From: Cucumis sativus
Taxonomy: Eukaryota > Streptophyta > Magnoliopsida > Cucurbitales > Cucurbitaceae
Length of the DNA: 64,000 nucleotides
Reading direction: 5' to 3'
NCBI RefSeq assembly: GCF_000004075.3
Contig: NC_026655.2
Coordinates: 2,976,001-3,040,000 of the forward strand
The notes beneath the pieces are model-generated. The model saw nothing but the letters and a program-made list of their open reading frames with translations, did not search any database and had not been told where the DNA came from. Every line of letters begins with the position of its first letter. The first letter of the stretch is position 1. Below, piece after piece: positions 61,824-64,000 of this stretch. The translations under genes and the position numbers were made by a program.

Positions 61824-63954
61824 TGATAGATACCTACATTTAGATAGGGCTAAGGGTAGGGCTAAGGGTAGTTAGTTATATAAGGAAGTTAGATGGTTAT
61901 AAATAGGGAGGTGGGGAGGGAAGAAGGGCATGGAGATTTTGGAGAGATATTGGGCAGCAACATTCCTTGAAAGAGAGGAAGGGCAGAGGGTTAGGATTCT
62001 TTTACTTGACTGTTCTTTTATATTGTAATTTTTGTTGAAGGTATCAATAAAATAGAAACACTATATCAGTGTTCTATCAAATTGGTATCAAAGCACGTTC
62101 ATCCTAGAAAAGCGATCAGAGCACGTTCATCCTGGAAAAGCGATCGGAGTACGTTCATCTTAGAAAGGTAGACTATCGAAAATAGTGCAAAGTATCGAAG
62201 AATGATTAGAGATTTACGAACAGGAGATGCTTGGGATAAAAAAAGAGGTAAGCAAGATACCGGTGATCGAAGAAACTTTGAGATCCTTGGCAAAGAAAGT
62301 TGATCATATGGGGATTCTACTTGAAATGATCGAGAAGGAAGGAAAAGGAGAGAAATCAAAGAAGATTCAATAATGAAATATATTGAAGACGAGATTTGTG
62401 AGAGATCTACGACGTGCAAAATAGAAGATCCATTCAGCCGAATAAAGATGAGTGAGAATAAGGTAAAGCAAGGTGAAGAACCCATACTTGAAATAATTGA
62501 GGAATCGAAAACGTGCAACACGATTATTGAGCGCTTAGAGGATCAAACCGAGAAACCATAACATATTCAGTACATCGAAAGCTTGGTGAAGAAAAAAATT
62601 GCAATCAGTATAGGAAGAACAACATCAGCAAGTCAAGTGTTAATGACGGACAATACAGTCAAAGGAAGAAATATACTGTTGAAAGTGTTGGTGATATATA
62701 ATTAAATTTGCCTTCAACCACAAGCTTAAGCTTTTGGATGAATTGGTGGTTTAATAGAAAGAAATCAAGATTGAAGAACGAATGAAGAAGATATGAGTAA
62801 TCCAAACGAATTACCAATGTTTGGCGCAATAAGGTTCGAAAGGACATTAGATTGGTCTCAATCGAAGGTGAGTGAAGAACTTTTCTGCCGACGAAATTCA
62901 GCAATCAAATGGGAAACAATCATAGAAGGTCGGCAAGAAATAACGGTGAGTGAAGAAAAGTTGTTGCTTAAGGAAACAGAAACTGGTTGGTTGTGATGGA
63001 GAATGAAGAAGTCGGAAGTTATCTATTCGCGATGGGAAAAGAAAAAGCCGAAGTCGGCAGTCGTCTGAATGCGAAGGAGAAAGAAAAAGTCGACAAGTGG
63101 ATGGAAAAAGAAGACGGCGGCATTCGTCTGGATGTGAAGGAAGAAAACACGGCAAACGATGATCTACGGTGGTCTGAAGAGTTGATCGGGAAGATGGGAG
63201 AATCTCGTGAAGAAGATGAAGTTGCACAGGTAAAGATGCCAATAGTGATAGGAGAGAAGAATAGAGCAAGAGAAATAAACCCTAAAATCTTGGGCTTTAT
63301 TTTTTCCAGTGGGCGTCAACTTTGTTATATGGACTTCGACTTCTGATAAATGGACTTCAACTTTTGATAAATGAACTTCAACTTGTTATAAATATACCAG
63401 TGGAGGTCCATTATTGTGTAGTTGAAGTGGGTGGAGATTTTCAAGAATGGGAGAGACGAAAAACGTGCCTAAAAATGGGGAAAGAAAGATTCAGTATTAA
63501 TGGGTTGGAGGAAGAATATTTCGGGCTATGGGCTGAAAGCAATGGATCTAATTTTTTTAACCTGAAGAGAATTTCTTTTTCAAACTTGATGAGCATATCA
63601 CTGAGAAGAGTTGTAATTAAAATTTTAAAAAAAAAAAAGAAGGGGAGGGTTAATTTTATGATCATATTTGTAAGCACACCTTGAGGACAAGGTGTTTTTG
63701 AAGGCCCAGGTAATGATAGATACCTACATTTAGATAGGGCTAAGGGTAGTTAATTATATAAGGCAGTTAGATGGTTATAATTAGGGAGGTGGGGAGGGAA
63801 GAAGGGCATGAAGATTTTGGTGAGATATTGGGCTGCAACATTCCTTGAAAGAGAGGAAGGGCAGATGGTTAGGATTCTTACTTGTTTCTTCTTTATATTG
63901 TAATTTCTGTTGAAGGTATCAATAAAATAGAAACACTACATCAGTGTTCTATCA
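61824..63954 (+). mobile_element. Non-autonomous LTR element C (LARD-like), 2,131 bp, nested in element A
   Basis: The 5' LTR 61824-62079 and 3' LTR 63714-63954 both begin TGATAGATACC and end GTGTTCTATCA. Flanks GACTG and GATTG differ at one base, consistent with an aged 5-bp duplication. The primer site TGGTATCAAAGC (62083-62094) follows the 5' LTR. A TTGAGGACAAGG motif, usual near the 3' end of plant gypsy elements, lies at 63681. The LTR lengths differ (256 and 241 bp) partly because the 5' copy has a tandem 'gggctaagggta' duplication. The interior is purine-rich with short gag-like charged frames (62373-62561, 62987-63346); no pol. Host copia sequence resumes right after the 3' LTR. Confidence 0.85.
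62686..62756 (+). mobile_element. Solo LTR of the TRIM element, 71 bp, nested in element C
   Basis: It matches the 71-bp LTRs at 56856-57125 with a single mismatch by eye, in the opposite orientation (TGTTGGTGATATA ... GGTGGTTTAATA on the plus strand). Target duplication GAAAG at 62681-62685 and 62757-62761 is perfect. It is a second, independent insertion of the same miniature family within 6 kb. Confidence 0.92.
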
Positions 63955-64000
63955 GATTGATAGAAGGTGCATTGAGGCCTATACTAATTTTAACTGGGTA

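Larger units (their letters stand above)
55080..64000 (+). mobile_element. Host copia element A, plus strand, 5' truncated and repeatedly interrupted
   Basis: Copia pol sequence on the plus strand is visible in pieces that read through each insertion. The pieces are 55080-55505 (linker after integrase, NQVPWITYYRRNF), 60419-60574 and 60882-61823 (reverse transcriptase: EEIRALEKNK, LPKG, KYKADETLDKHKA, CGLKQPSRAWFDRF, then DLLTETSIM), and 63955-64000 (RNase H start, RRCIEAYTNFNW). Stops and frameshifts are present; the catalytic box reads YIEDIVLSGDD instead of YVDD. The 5' LTR, gag and most of the integrase are missing on the left, and the element runs off the right end. It is related to the minus-strand copia nested in it. 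Not functional. Confidence 0.85.

Noticed and set aside
62987..63346. 119-residue charged open frame in element C as a host gene
   Set aside because: It lies between the two LTRs of element C with no known domain. Treated as degenerate gag-like interior.

Overview
The window is plant nuclear DNA. Genes have many small GT-AG introns, intergenic DNA is very AT-rich, and every recognisable product is a land-plant family (WRKY group I, CHX exchanger, VAL B3 repressor, inositol and UDP-xylose transporters). Plant LTR retrotransposons, hAT, CACTA, SINE and LINE remnants are common. The repeat types (a 'GGGTTGGGTTG' hAT MITE and a 'gagcaagatgta' dispersed repeat) remind me of Cucurbitaceae, but that is an impression. 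A eudicot is well supported.

Layout. 1-3.15 kb: AT-rich intergenic DNA with degenerate tandem repeats. 3.16-6.94 kb (-): five-exon inositol transporter, INT2 type. 7.2-11.9 kb: intergenic DNA with a MITE and a 507-bp hAT MITE carrying an 80-bp perfect palindrome. 12.28-14.98 kb (+): five-exon U2B'' spliceosomal protein. 17.71-20.23 kb (+): five-exon group I WRKY, WRKY33 type, with a W-box/GCC-box cluster upstream. 21.53-24.20 kb (+): three-exon CHX cation/H+ exchanger. 24.5-27.7 kb: a dispersed repeat holding a hAT-like MITE, which holds a 1,962-bp CACTA element. 29.06-31.92 kb (-): six-exon mitochondrial Mn superoxide dismutase. 33.01-41.92 kb (-): seven-exon UDP-xylose transporter (UXT) with a 6.1-kb intron full of repeats. 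44.6-49.1 kb: hAT MITE, second copy of the dispersed repeat, decayed copia pol. 49.63-50.78 kb (-): three-exon Cys-rich protein resembling the XLG zinc-binding region. 51.6-54.4 kb (-): the last seven exons of a VAL-type B3/CW repressor. 55.1-64 kb: nested retrotransposons.

The genes look like ordinary unlinked housekeeping and regulatory genes, not an operon or biosynthetic cluster. The most informative structure is at the right end. A 5'-truncated plus-strand copia element contains a complete minus-strand copia element (target duplication AGAAC), a solo LTR (TCTTT) and a non-autonomous LTR element. The inner copia contains a 270-bp TRIM element (AAACC), and the non-autonomous element contains a solo LTR of the same TRIM (GAAAG). 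This block begins about 660 bp past the last visible VAL exon, in the intron expected to lead to the rest of the B3 domain. The VAL gene is therefore either interrupted by a very large intron or truncated. I found no clearly new biochemical system.
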